Shown here in pieces: positions 1-8,992 of a stretch of DNA of 64,000 bases. The notes under the pieces were generated by a model. That model worked only from the letters and a program-made list of their open reading frames with translations. It ran no database searches and had not been told where the DNA came from. A program made the position numbers and the translations under genes. Numbering within the stretch: position 1 is the first letter of the stretch; the number at the start of each line of letters is the position of its first letter. The DNA lies in contig CAVRCG010000003.1 in assembly GCA_963719525.1 (NCBI GenBank), forward strand, positions 1 through 64,000, read 5' to 3'. The DNA is from Bernardetia sp963719525 (GTDB taxonomy: Bacteria; Bacteroidota; Bacteroidia; Cytophagales; Bernardetiaceae).

Positions 1-1506
1 CTCTGTTTTTTGAAGTTTCCAAGGTTCTGTTGTGGCAAGATATTTATTTCCTATTCGTGCCAGTTCCATTACTTCAAACAAACCATCTCTAAAATTAAAT
101 TGTTCCAAATTCTGACTTACTTTTTCTGCTTGCGTTTTGATTCCTTCCAACGTTTCTTTATCAAAATCGGTCAAGCTATTTAGAGTTTCCTTATTTTCTA
201 AATCAATATCTGGAACGTTTCCTTCATAGTATTTATTTATCAAGACAACAGTTCGATTTACAAAATTCCCAAGTGTATCGACGAGTTCATTATTAATTCT
301 GGCTTGATAAATTGACCACGTAAACTCACTATCCTTTGTTTCGGGTGCAATGGAAGTCAAAACGTAACGCAATTCATCTTTTTTGGTAGGAAATTCTTTG
401 ATATATTCACTCAGCCAAACAGCCCATTCTCTAGAAGTAGAAATTTTATCGCCTTCCAAATTCAAAAAATTATTAGCAGGAACATTTTCAGGTAAAATAT
501 AATCGCCGTGAGCTTTCAAAATAATAGGAAAAATCAAACAATGAAAAACAATATTATCCTTTCCAATAAAATGAATAAGACGAGAATTTTCAGATTCATC
601 TTCTTGTTTTAACCAATATTTCTTCCAGTCTTTATCAGTATCTTTTGCCCATTGTTTTGTAGCCGAAATATATCCAATAGGCGCATCAAGCCAAACATAA
701 AGTACTTTTCCATCAGCTTCTGCTTTTGGAAGTGGAACAGGAACACCCCAATCCAAGTCTCTAGTCATTGAACGCTCGTGCAAACCCTGCTCAATCCAAG
801 ATTTGCATTGACCATAAACGCCTGTTCGCCACTGGTCTTTCTTTTCTTCTAAAATCCATTCTCTAAGCCAAGTTTCATAATTTTGTAATGGCAAAAACCA
901 ATGCGAAGTAGATTTCATAATAGGAGTTTGTCCACTCAATGCTGATTTTGGATCGATCAAATCATTTGGACTTAATGTATTTCCACATTTTTCACATTGG
1001 TCACCAAACGCATTATCATTCTGACAATTTGGACACGTTCCCACAATATATCTATCAGCCAAAAATTGCTCAAACTTTTCATCGTAAAATTGCTCGTTTG
1101 TCTGTTTTGTGAAAACATCCTTATTATATAGCGTAGTAAAAAATTCTTGTGCTGTTTCTTTATGCAAATCAGATGAAGTACGATGATAAACATCAAATTC
1201 TATCCCAAAATCTTTAAACGAATTTTTGAGAAGTGTATCGTATTTATCAATAATTTCTTTTGGCGATATTCCTTCTTTTTTGGCTCTAAGTGTAATTGCT
1301 GCTCCATGTTCATCACTTCCACAAACAAAAACAACGTCGTGATTTTTCATTCGAAGATAGCGAACATACGTATCTGCTGGTAGATATGCACCTGCAATAT
1401 GTCCAATATGAAGTCCTCCATTGGCATACGGAAGTGCAGCCGTAACGGTAGTTCGTTTGAAATGGTCTGAAGTTTTGATAGCGTTTTTAACAGAAGGATT
1501 TGACAT
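1..1506 (-). CDS. metG: Methionyl-tRNA synthetase, N-terminal 502 residues (runs off the left edge)
   Basis: Class Ia aminoacyl-tRNA synthetase that charges tRNA-Met in the cytoplasm. I translated the minus strand from the ATG at 1506-1504 and found no stop or frameshift down to base 1. Visible are the HIGH motif at residues 33-36, a zinc knuckle with C158, C161, C171 and C174, and KISTS at 354-358, the form of the KMSKS loop that I associate with Bacteroidota MetG. The end of the anticodon-binding domain and the C-terminal tRNA-binding domain lie outside the window. A second, broken copy with the same upstream flank lies at 3317-5475, so this copy is probably the working gene. Its leader carries a TATTTTTG box about 50 bases before the start. 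Confidence 0.95.
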   Translation of the reverse strand, partial: MSNPSVKNAIKTSDHFKRTTVTAALPYANGGLHIGHIAGAYLPADTYVRYLRMKNHDVVFVCGSDEHGAAITLRAKKEGISPKEIIDKYDTLLKNSFKDFGIEFDVYHRTSSDLHKETAQEFFTTLYNKDVFTKQTNEQFYDEKFEQFLADRYIVGTCPNCQNDNAFGDQCEKCGNTLSPNDLIDPKSALSGQTPIMKSTSHWFLPLQNYETWLREWILEEKKDQWRTGVYGQCKSWIEQGLHERSMTRDLDWGVPVPLPKAEADGKVLYVWLDAPIGYISATKQWAKDTDKDWKKYWLKQEDESENSRLIHFIGKDNIVFHCLIFPIILKAHGDYILPENVPANNFLNLEGDKISTSREWAVWLSEYIKEFPTKKDELRYVLTSIAPETKDSEFTWSIYQARINNELVDTLGNFVNRTVVLINKYYEGNVPDIDLENKETLNSLTDFDKETLEGIKTQAEKVSQNLEQFNFRDGLFEVMELARIGNKYLATTEPWKLQKTE

Positions 1507-1553
1507 AGAAGTAATAGAAACGATAATTCTTGTTTTGATTTGCAATTAATCTA

Positions 1554-1561
1554 CAAAAATA
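1554..1561 (-). promoter_or_regulatory. Probable -7 promoter box of metG copy 1
   Basis: On the minus strand the sequence reads TATTTTTG, matching the Bacteroidota -7 consensus TAnnTTTG, about 50 bases before the metG ATG. No clear TTG box was found 19-21 bases upstream. The same octamer is kept at the same distance in front of the broken copy (5525-5532). Confidence 0.45.
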
Positions 1562-1601
1562 GCAAAAATGTAAACCGAATAATAATAGTAAAGGTGAAAA
1601 T

Positions 1602-3131
1602 CTAGAATTTTTGAACTACGAATAATTTATTTGGCTCGTTTTTGAGAAGTAAATAATAAAAAGTTGTTCCACCGTTTACATCTTCTGCTACACGCAAAAC
1701 ACGTCCTTTCACTTCATTGAGCTTACTCTCACTTGTCGGACGAATAGAATTTCCTACACTATTCAGAGAGCTTTTATATTCACGAAGTGCTTCCTGCAAA
1801 TTATCGGCTGCTCCCACAATGGTATAATCTTGTACAGAAACCAATGCCATCATTTTTATCAAACCTGAGTTATCCTTCAAAGACATCACATACGTCGGAA
1901 CGCCATTGATATTATAGGTAATTGGAAATGAACTATAATATCCTTTTTCTTGTACTTTTCCTTCTGCCGAACGCTGTGCAGCTCTTTCGGTTGCTCCTGT
2001 TTGGCGATACCATTTTGATTCTTTTGTACGAGTGTCCACCAAAACAAAACCTACTGTTCCCTCGTCTGCACCTACGGAAGTCAGACCTGTGTACCAATAC
2101 GAGCGGTTATCTTCTCCATAAACGAGCGACATTCCTGGTGTAGTGGTAAGTTTGTCTTTGTTGGCAAAATTAAAATATCCATGTACAAATTCTCCCCAAT
2201 CGTCTAGCTGTGTTTCGATAAAATCTTCTGGTTGAATACGGTCTATCCAAAGAGGTGCATCAGCAATAGAATAATCTTGAATTTCTCCATTTTGAGCATT
2301 TACTACAACTACACCAATAGCTTCATTTCCCAAAAAACCTACTTCTTTTTTGTATTGCGTAACGACCCAAAACGGATTTCCTTCATCATCAATCTCAAAA
2401 CTAAAATCGGCTAATCCTTTCGTCATATAACCATGAAAATAAACATGTCTATGCAAATCATCAAAAGCGAAAGATGAAGTTTGATACTTTAAGTTTACTT
2501 GTTTTCCATTTACTTCTTGTACCAGTTTTACATCACGCTCATTCGTTGCCGAAACCATTACATAACCTGGTGTTCCTTCCATATTGGTAAGCCACTTTAG
2601 AAAACCAGAGTGCAAAAGAGGAGCAACCCAGTAGAGTTTGTCTTTTACTTTTTGAATATGAAATTTTCCCAAATAAGCCTGACTACCCAAAGAAGCCTTT
2701 TCTCCCATTACTTTATCGCCTAATCGCTGTGCAACTTGCTCATCAACGATACGAATATTTTCTGTTGAAACAGGTGCTACTTCACTAGCAAAACTTTCTC
2801 CTACCTCTAAATTTCCTATCAAATTACGGTAATCATCAGCTCTGAAAGCTGACCACGAAACAAGAGAAGCCCAAACAATAGCATAAAGACCAGCTATTGC
2901 ACCAATTCCCATAATTGTTTTGAGAATAGGTTTATCTTTTGGTTTGACAAAATTTTTCCCAAAATACATCGTAAAAAATGGAATACTCAAAAACATAAGT
3001 AGTGTAGGAAGTTCTGAAAAGCCATAATTCAGAACAGGAAAACTCATATAAGTATAAAAAAAGATAGCCAAGACATAAGCAATGGCTAAAAAACGAACAG
3101 GTAATTTCATGGTTTTTTGGTTAAAATTCAA
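1602..3131 (-). CDS. Membrane protein of unknown function, 509 aa
   Basis: I cannot name the family with confidence. The N-terminus has three hydrophobic stretches (roughly residues 12-32, 38-57 and 70-92), followed by a large soluble region of about 400 residues that is rich in beta-strand-like sequence and has no recognised catalytic motif. A stretch reading TNMEGTPGYVMVSAT near residue 185 recalls a widespread group of uncharacterised bacterial membrane proteins. The protein is probably anchored in the inner membrane with the large domain on one side. It lies between the two metG copies on the same strand, 95 bases upstream of the intact one, so the metG duplication brackets it. The start is the ATG of MNFNQKTMK; a second ATG seven codons later is also possible. 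Confidence 0.75.
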   Translation of the reverse strand: MNFNQKTMKLPVRFLAIAYVLAIFFYTYMSFPVLNYGFSELPTLLMFLSIPFFTMYFGKNFVKPKDKPILKTIMGIGAIAGLYAIVWASLVSWSAFRADDYRNLIGNLEVGESFASEVAPVSTENIRIVDEQVAQRLGDKVMGEKASLGSQAYLGKFHIQKVKDKLYWVAPLLHSGFLKWLTNMEGTPGYVMVSATNERDVKLVQEVNGKQVNLKYQTSSFAFDDLHRHVYFHGYMTKGLADFSFEIDDEGNPFWVVTQYKKEVGFLGNEAIGVVVVNAQNGEIQDYSIADAPLWIDRIQPEDFIETQLDDWGEFVHGYFNFANKDKLTTTPGMSLVYGEDNRSYWYTGLTSVGADEGTVGFVLVDTRTKESKWYRQTGATERAAQRSAEGKVQEKGYYSSFPITYNINGVPTYVMSLKDNSGLIKMMALVSVQDYTIVGAADNLQEALREYKSSLNSVGNSIRPTSESKLNEVKGRVLRVAEDVNGGTTFYYLLLKNEPNKLFVVQKF

Positions 3132-3316
3132 AATAACTTTTACTTAAATCTAATGATTTTTTGGGAGAAATGGAAAATCAACAATAATACATTTGACTTT
3201 TTAAACGTAATTTGTTTTAGGTTAGTTGTTAAATAAAAAAATCCTTCATTCCATCTTTCAAAAAAAGACCAAACAAAGGATTTTCAAAACATAAAACTGA
3301 AAAAAATACTTCACAA

Positions 3317-5475
3317 TTACCTCACTTGCGCACCCGTATTTACCATCTTTTCAGGACTTACAAAGACAAGTTTTCCGTTTTCATCTTCTGCTAAAAGTAT
3401 CATTCCTTGAGAAACAATTCCTCTCATTTTGCGTGGTGCAAGATTGGCAAGCCAACAAACCTGTTTTCCAATGAGTTCTTCTGGCTGAAAAATATTCTGC
3501 AATTCCACTAGCTACCGTTACTTCTTGTTCCCCAACTTCTAATGTAATTTTTAGAAGTTTGTCAGCTTTTGGAATTGCCTCTGCGTGTTTGATGGTGGCG
3601 ATACGAATATCAATTTTTCCAAAATCTTCAAATTGAATTTCTGGTAAAATGGCTGCTACTGGTTTTGCTTCATTAGACACATGACTTTCGGCTTGTTCTT
3701 TTAGTTCTTTCATTTTTTTGGCTTTGTTATCTTCCAGTTTTTTTACTTGATTTTCTACCAGTTCGTCTTCTATTTTTTCAAAAAGTAGAGTTGCTGTATT
3801 TATTTTTCCCTTAATTAGGTCAAGATTTCCAGCCAAATCCCATTTTAATTCTTGATTTAGATTCAACATTTGAGCAATTTTAGAAGAAGTTTCAGGCAAA
3901 AATGGACGCATCAAAATAGCCAAATTAGCCGTAAGTTCTGCACTAATTTTCATGATTTGTTCTACTTTTTGAGACTCTGTTTTTTGAAGTTTCCAAGGCT
4001 CTGTTGTGGCAAGGTATTTATTTCCAATTCGTGCTAGTTCCATTACTTCAAACAAACCATCTCTAAAATTGAAATTTTCTAAACTCTGACTTAATTTTTC
4101 GACTCTGTGTTTTGATTCCTTCTACGGTTTCTTTATCAAAGTCAGATAAATTTTATTATTTTGTTAAATCTATATTCGGAACATTTCCTTCATAATATTT
4201 ATTTATCAAAACTATAGTGCGATTTACAAAATTTCCAAGCGTATCTACAAGCTCATTATTGATTCTTGATTGAAAAACTGCCCACGTAAACTCACTATCT
4301 TTGGTTTCGGGTGCAATAGAGGTCAGCACATAACGTAATTCATCCTTTTTTGTAGGAAATTCTTTTACATATTCGTTAAGCCAAACAGCCCATTCTCTTG
4401 AAGTAGAAATTTTATCACCTTCTAAATTCAAAAAGTTATTAGCAGGAACATTTTCAGGCAAAATATAATCTCCATGAGACTTCAAAATAATAGGAAAAAT
4501 CAAGCAGTGAAAAACAATATTATCCTTTCCAATGAAATGAATAAGACGAGAATTGTCAGTTTCATTTTCTTGCTTTAACCAGTATTTTTCCCAATTTTTA
4601 TTTTTATCTTTTGCCCATTGTTTGGTAGCCGAAACGTAACCAATTGGAGCATCAAGCCACACATAAAGCACTTTTCCGTCAGCTCCTTCTTCTTTTGAAA
4701 GAGGAACAGGAACACCCCAATCCAAGTCTCTAGTCATCGAACGCTCATGCAAACCCTGCTCTATCCAAGACTTACATTGACCATAAACACTTGTTCGCCA
4801 CTCGTCTTTTTTTCTTCTAAAATCCACTCTCTAAGCCAAGTTTCATAATTTTGTAAAGGCAAAAACCAATGCGAAGTAGATTTCAAAATAGGAGTTTGTC
4901 CACTCAATGCTGATTTTGGATCAATCAAATCATTTGGACTTAATGTATTTCCACATTTTTCACATTGGTCACCAAACGCATTATCATTTCCACAATTCGG
5001 ACACGTTCCTACAATATATCTATCAGCCAAAAACTGCTCAAATTTTTCATCGTAAAACTGTTCATTTGTCTGTTTTGTAAAAACATCCTTATTATAAAGA
5101 GTAGTGAAAAATTCTTGTGCTGTTTCTTTGTGCAAATCAGAGGAAGTACGATGATAAATATCAAATTCTATCCCAAAATCTTTAAACGAATTTTTGAGAA
5201 GTGTATCATATTTATCAATAATTTCTTTTGGCGATATTCCTTCTTTTTTGGCTCTAAGTGTAATGGCTGCCCCATGTTCATCACTTCCACATACAAAAAC
5301 AACATCGTGATTTTTCATTCGAAGATAACGCACATACGTATCTGCTGGCAAGATATGCACCTGCAATATGTCCAATATGAAGTCCTCCATTGGCATACGG
5401 AAGTGCAGCCGTAACGGTAGTTCGTTTGAAATGGTCTGAAGTTTTGATAGCGTTTTTAGCAGAAGGATTTGACAT
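3317..5475 (-). pseudogene. metG: Second copy of metG, full length but broken by frameshifts and stops
   Basis: The region covers the whole of a methionyl-tRNA synthetase, from MSNPSAKNAI to the C-terminal tRNA-binding domain ending in NTGAQVR, but not in one frame. Compared with the intact copy it has one extra base near 5350 (just after the HIGH motif), one missing base near 4808, a 5-base loss with two in-frame TAA codons near 4150-4158, and one extra base near 4105. Another shift near 3491 separates the last 60 or so residues. The two copies are very similar at base level, and the similarity continues about 80 bases upstream through the leader and promoter box. This looks like duplication followed by loss of one copy; import of a relative's allele is also possible. 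Confidence 0.92.
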
Positions 5476-5806
5476 AGAAGTAAGTAATAGAAACGATAAT
5501 TCTTGTTTTGATTTGCGATTAATCTACAAAAATAACAAAAATGTAAGTCGAATAATAGTTGTAGAGATAAAAAAGGTGGATTTTAAAAAAATAGGCTTTA
5601 CGACTGGAATTTTTACGTAAATTTTTTAATAATTTTTAATCAAATTTAAATTATTAAAAGTTTTTTTATTATTATACCAATAACTTTCAATTATTTTTGA
5701 AAGTTACTGATTTTGTGCATCAATTTTGCAAAACAGTTTTTAATACTTACTTAACAAAGTATATTATTAATTAATCAAACTTATTCAATCTTAAATTTAG
5801 ACACTT
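5476..5806. other. Intergenic region with leader of the metG pseudogene and a 10-bp inverted repeat
   Basis: The left 80 bases match the leader of metG copy 1, including TATTTTTG at 5525-5532 (minus strand). At 5681-5706 there is a perfect inverted repeat, TAACTTTCAA and TTGAAAGTTA around six bases, about 100 bases before the next gene. It has no T-run of its own and could be an operator or a leader hairpin. Confidence 0.5.
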
Positions 5807-6157
5807 ATGAAAACTATTTTTTCTTTTGCATTTGCAACCATGTTATTCTTCGCTATTCAATCCAACGCTTTAGCTCAACAATATTTCACGTATGATGGTG
5901 ATGTATTTTCAGTACAACTCAAAACGAATAGTGCCAACACTCAAGTAATGGAAGTTTTCTTTTCCAGCAAAGGAGAATGGCACAAATTTGATATTATTGA
6001 TTTTCACGACTTAGAAGACACACAAGAAGGTGGTTTTCTTTATACCGTAAAAGATGGCAAAGGTGATACGTATGATGTAGATTATTATCGTAATCAAAAT
6101 TATATCATTGTTTATGCAGCCGACCATTCTACAAGCTGGAAATTGTATAGAAGATAA
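5807..6157 (+). CDS. Small secreted protein, 116 aa
   Basis: An unrecognised protein with a clear Sec signal peptide (residues 1 to about 23, ending SNALAQQ). The mature part of about 90 residues is acidic and rich in aromatic residues, and looks like a small beta-rich domain (YFTYDGDVFSVQL, DTYDVDYYRNQN). No cysteines or catalytic motifs are seen. It is transcribed alone, with an inverted repeat upstream and a strong terminator just downstream, and converges on galE. Confidence 0.75.
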   Translation: MKTIFSFAFATMLFFAIQSNALAQQYFTYDGDVFSVQLKTNSANTQVMEVFFSSKGEWHKFDIIDFHDLEDTQEGGFLYTVKDGKGDTYDVDYYRNQNYIIVYAADHSTSWKLYRR

Positions 6158-6183
6158 GGATTTCCAACTTTAAAAATATTCTG

Positions 6184-6217
6184 AAACACCTATTAATTAT
6201 TTGATAGGTGTTTTTTT
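6184..6217 (+). terminator. Rho-independent terminator
   Basis: Stem AAACACCTAT/ATAGGTGTTT with a ten-base loop, followed by a run of T, 27 bases after the secreted-protein stop codon. Confidence 0.85.
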
Positions 6218-6241
6218 GTACTTTCAACTCAACATTTAATT

Positions 6242-7306
6242 CTACAAAATTTTCTCTTGCCATTTCCAAGCAGAAAGCATCATTTCTTCAATTCCAAATT
6301 TGGTTTCCCAACCCAAAACAGTTTTGGCTTTTTGATTATCTGCATAAATTTCTACTACATCGCCTTCTCTTCTTCCTCCTAATTCATAATTAAGTTTTTG
6401 ATTACTTATTTTTTCAAAGGCTTTAATAGCTTCCAAAACAGTAACTCCATTTCCTGTTCCAAGATTAAAGATTTCTACTTGATTTGTTTTATTATTTTCA
6501 ACTAAATAATCAATCGCCAAACGGTGTGCAACAGCAATATCCGAAACGTGAATATAATCCCGAATACAAGAACCATCTCTAGTTTCGTAATCACTTCCAT
6601 GAACAGTCATTTTATCTCTTTTTCCTGCTGCCGTAAGGGTAATAATCGGAACAAGTGAAGTAGGTGGGTTTTTTGGGTCTTCTCCAATTTGTGCCGAAAT
6701 ATGCGCTCCAACAGGATTAAAATAACGCAGCAAAACAAACTTTTGAGCTGCAGAAGTTTTGGCAAAATCAATTATCATTCGTTCGCCTACTTGTTTGGTG
6801 TAAGCATAAGGAGATTCTGCAATTCCAAAAGGAGTAGTTTCTGAAACTGGTAATTCTGCCACGTTTCCATAGACCGAACACGAAGACGAAAAAATAAAAT
6901 TTTCTACTTTATATTCCTTACTTAATTTTAAAATATTGAGTAATGAATTGAGATTATTTTGGTAATAAAAAATAGGGTCAGCCACCGAGTCAGGAACAGA
7001 TTTTAAGGCTGCAAAATGAATAATTCCTACAATAGTGTTTTCAGAATTAAGATTAATTTCTTTCTCAAAAATTTCTTTTGTCTTTTCGTAATTACACAAA
7101 TCTACATCATAATTTTTTACTTTCTTTCCTGTCAGTTCCTCAATATTCTTTAAAACAGAAGAAGAAGAATTGAGATAATTATCAATAGAAATAATCTCAT
7201 ACTCTTCATTATATCCATTTTCTTTCGTGTAATTCTCCAAACATTCGACGACAGTATGCGAACCAATATAGCCACAACCTCCTGTAATAATTATTTTCTT
7301 TTGCAT
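6242..7306 (-). CDS. galE: UDP-glucose 4-epimerase
   Basis: Interconverts UDP-glucose and UDP-galactose in the cytoplasm (Leloir pathway, supply of galactose for surface polysaccharide). This is an extended short-chain dehydrogenase of normal length (354 aa). It has the NAD-binding GGCGYIGSH at residues 9-17, the SSSCSVYG strand near 140-147 with the catalytic Ser, and the YxxxK pair Y167/K171. The later NPVGAH and RDYIHVSD motifs are typical of GalE. It stands alone between two plus-strand genes. An epimerase for a different UDP-sugar cannot be excluded from sequence alone. Confidence 0.93.
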   Translation of the reverse strand: MQKKIIITGGCGYIGSHTVVECLENYTKENGYNEEYEIISIDNYLNSSSSVLKNIEELTGKKVKNYDVDLCNYEKTKEIFEKEINLNSENTIVGIIHFAALKSVPDSVADPIFYYQNNLNSLLNILKLSKEYKVENFIFSSSCSVYGNVAELPVSETTPFGIAESPYAYTKQVGERMIIDFAKTSAAQKFVLLRYFNPVGAHISAQIGEDPKNPPTSLVPIITLTAAGKRDKMTVHGSDYETRDGSCIRDYIHVSDIAVAHRLAIDYLVENNKTNQVEIFNLGTGNGVTVLEAIKAFEKISNQKLNYELGGRREGDVVEIYADNQKAKTVLGWETKFGIEEMMLSAWKWQEKIL

Positions 7307-7497
7307 AAATTTTTGATATATTACTTGCTTAGGATCAATTACGAATTAAAAATTACGGATTACGATTATAAATATCTGATTGTCAATTAATTAATAATTG
7401 TAAAATAGCAATTTATTTAATTTGCATTCCTTAGAAAAAAACGATTTTTTTTTGTAAAGATAATAAAAGAAGGGATTAATTTATCAATCTTAAAGTT

Positions 7498-8238
7498 ATG
7501 AAAAATCAAATATACATTGGCAGGGATTTCGGTTGGTTTTTGGGTAGTTTCAATGACAATCAAATCCATAAGCATTATGCTATACAAATAAGTATTCCAC
7601 TAGAAAAAGAGATTTTGATAAAAACTGATAAAGGAATTTTAGAAACTAAAAATCCTGTTTTGATTCAATCAAACATAAATCATCAAGTCATTTTAGATGC
7701 TTCTCATTTTCTACTTCTACTAAACCCTGCTTCTACGATTGGTCATTTTTGGAAAAAATTATCTGTTAATGAGATTCAGGAAATTGATTTTGCTTTAGTA
7801 AAAAATTTGAAAAATATTCTGGTAAATTCTCAATCAACCTCTTCATTAGCAACTCAAATCAATCTACTCATAGAAAAGAATGATTGTTTTTGTGAAAATG
7901 CCATTCATAATGGAGATGAGAGAATTAACTTATCTTTATTGTACCTACAAAATAGCTTTGATAGAATAGTATCTCTCAAAGAAATTGCAGAATACAGTAA
8001 TTTATCTCAAAGTCGATTTCTACATTTATTTAAAGAACAAACAGGCATTACGTATTGAAGAGCGCAATTATGGAGCAAAATACAGAAAGCTATATCACTT
8101 TTTAATAAAAAGACTTTTACAGAAATAGCGTATCAAGTAGGCTTTTCTGATAGCGCACATTTGAGCAGAACGTTTAAAGAAAACTTCGGATTTAGTCCTC
8201 GTGATTTTATAAAACTTAGCCAGTTTATTCAAGTTTGA
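7498..8238 (+). pseudogene. AraC-family transcriptional regulator interrupted by an in-frame stop
   Basis: The open frame from ATG 7498 stops at TGA 8056-8058, right inside the AraC DNA-binding domain, but the same frame continues to TGA 8236-8238 with the expected remainder: RAQLWSKIQKAI, then the second helix-turn-helix FTEIAYQVGFSDSAHLSR. The full product would be 246 residues, with a ligand-sensing N-terminus and two HTH motifs at the C-terminus. The stop sits where the family often has Arg, so a single CGA to TGA change would explain it. The gene lies directly upstream of the metal-efflux operon and was probably its regulator. A piece of a second copy lies at 16991-17116. A read error is possible. 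Confidence 0.85.
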
Positions 8239-8376
8239 GAAGCTAAATAGTCAGAACTTTGTTTCATTATCAAATAATAAAACTTATCACATGCTAATTA
8301 TTAGTAGCATGTTTTATGAAACTTTCTAAATTGAAAGTTTACGTAAATTTATTTAGAAATCTCAAAATAATATTCT

Positions 8377-8384
8377 TATCTTTG
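8377..8384 (+). promoter_or_regulatory. Probable promoter -7 box of the metal-efflux operon
   Basis: TATCTTTG fits TAnnTTTG and lies 72 bases before the first gene of the operon, in the space after araC. No good -33 box is visible at 19-21 bases, which would suit a promoter that needs an activator such as the adjacent AraC protein. Confidence 0.45.
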
Positions 8385-8455
8385 TCGCACTAACAAATTT
8401 TTCAGAACTTCTAATCATTTCAGTCAAATTTATTCTTTTAATAGATATAGTAGGA

Positions 8456-8896
8456 GTGAATAATTTTTCTAACATATCGCAAAACTTCAAAACTCGTTTT
8501 CCCTTTTTTTGGATAACAATGAGTTTATTTTTGCTTATCGGACATTCATTTACACCTCACTGCCATCATCAACATGTAGTTTGTCAGTCAAATACAATTC
8601 ATACACACAAAGCAACACCTTCAAGCTTTTTTGCTTTGCTTTATTCTTCTAATGTTGGAGAAGAACATTTACATAATTTTACAGAAGAAGCTAGTGCTGT
8701 TTCTAAAGAACTTCAAAAAATAGCCAAACAAGATATAAAATCTACAGCTATTTTGACGGATTTTTCTACTGCACAAAACCACATAAAACAAGCAGTAATT
8801 TCTAGCAAAAACACGTATGTGTGTTTCTTTTCGCATACTATACAAGATATTCTTTTTAAGAATATTCCTCTTCGTGCCCCCCCAGCTTTAGCATAA
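8456..8896 (+). CDS. Small His-rich membrane or exported protein preceding the RND pump
   Basis: A 146-residue protein with one hydrophobic segment (about residues 16-32), then a run of potential metal ligands, HCHHQHVVC, and further His residues. The end, PLRAPPALA, recalls small proteins I associate with CusA/CzcA operons in Bacteroidota. The position, about 100 bases before the pump gene, suggests a part in metal sensing or delivery, but this is inference. Translation could start at GTG 8456 or at ATG 8519; the second would leave the hydrophobic segment at the very N-terminus, as in a signal peptide. Confidence 0.7.
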   Translation: MNNFSNISQNFKTRFPFFWITMSLFLLIGHSFTPHCHHQHVVCQSNTIHTHKATPSSFFALLYSSNVGEEHLHNFTEEASAVSKELQKIAKQDIKSTAILTDFSTAQNHIKQAVISSKNTYVCFFSHTIQDILFKNIPLRAPPALA

Positions 8897-8992
8897 TCTT
8901 TCGATTTATTTTTTAATCAACTTTGTAATTAGTTTTTCGGTAATTCGAAACAACTCTGACAATAGTTGCAACTCATACAAATCAAAAATTTT

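Noticed and set aside
4965..5414. 149-residue open frame on the plus strand opposite metG copy 2
   Set aside because: It is antisense to the metG pseudogene; a similar antisense frame exists opposite copy 1 and shows no protein features of its own.
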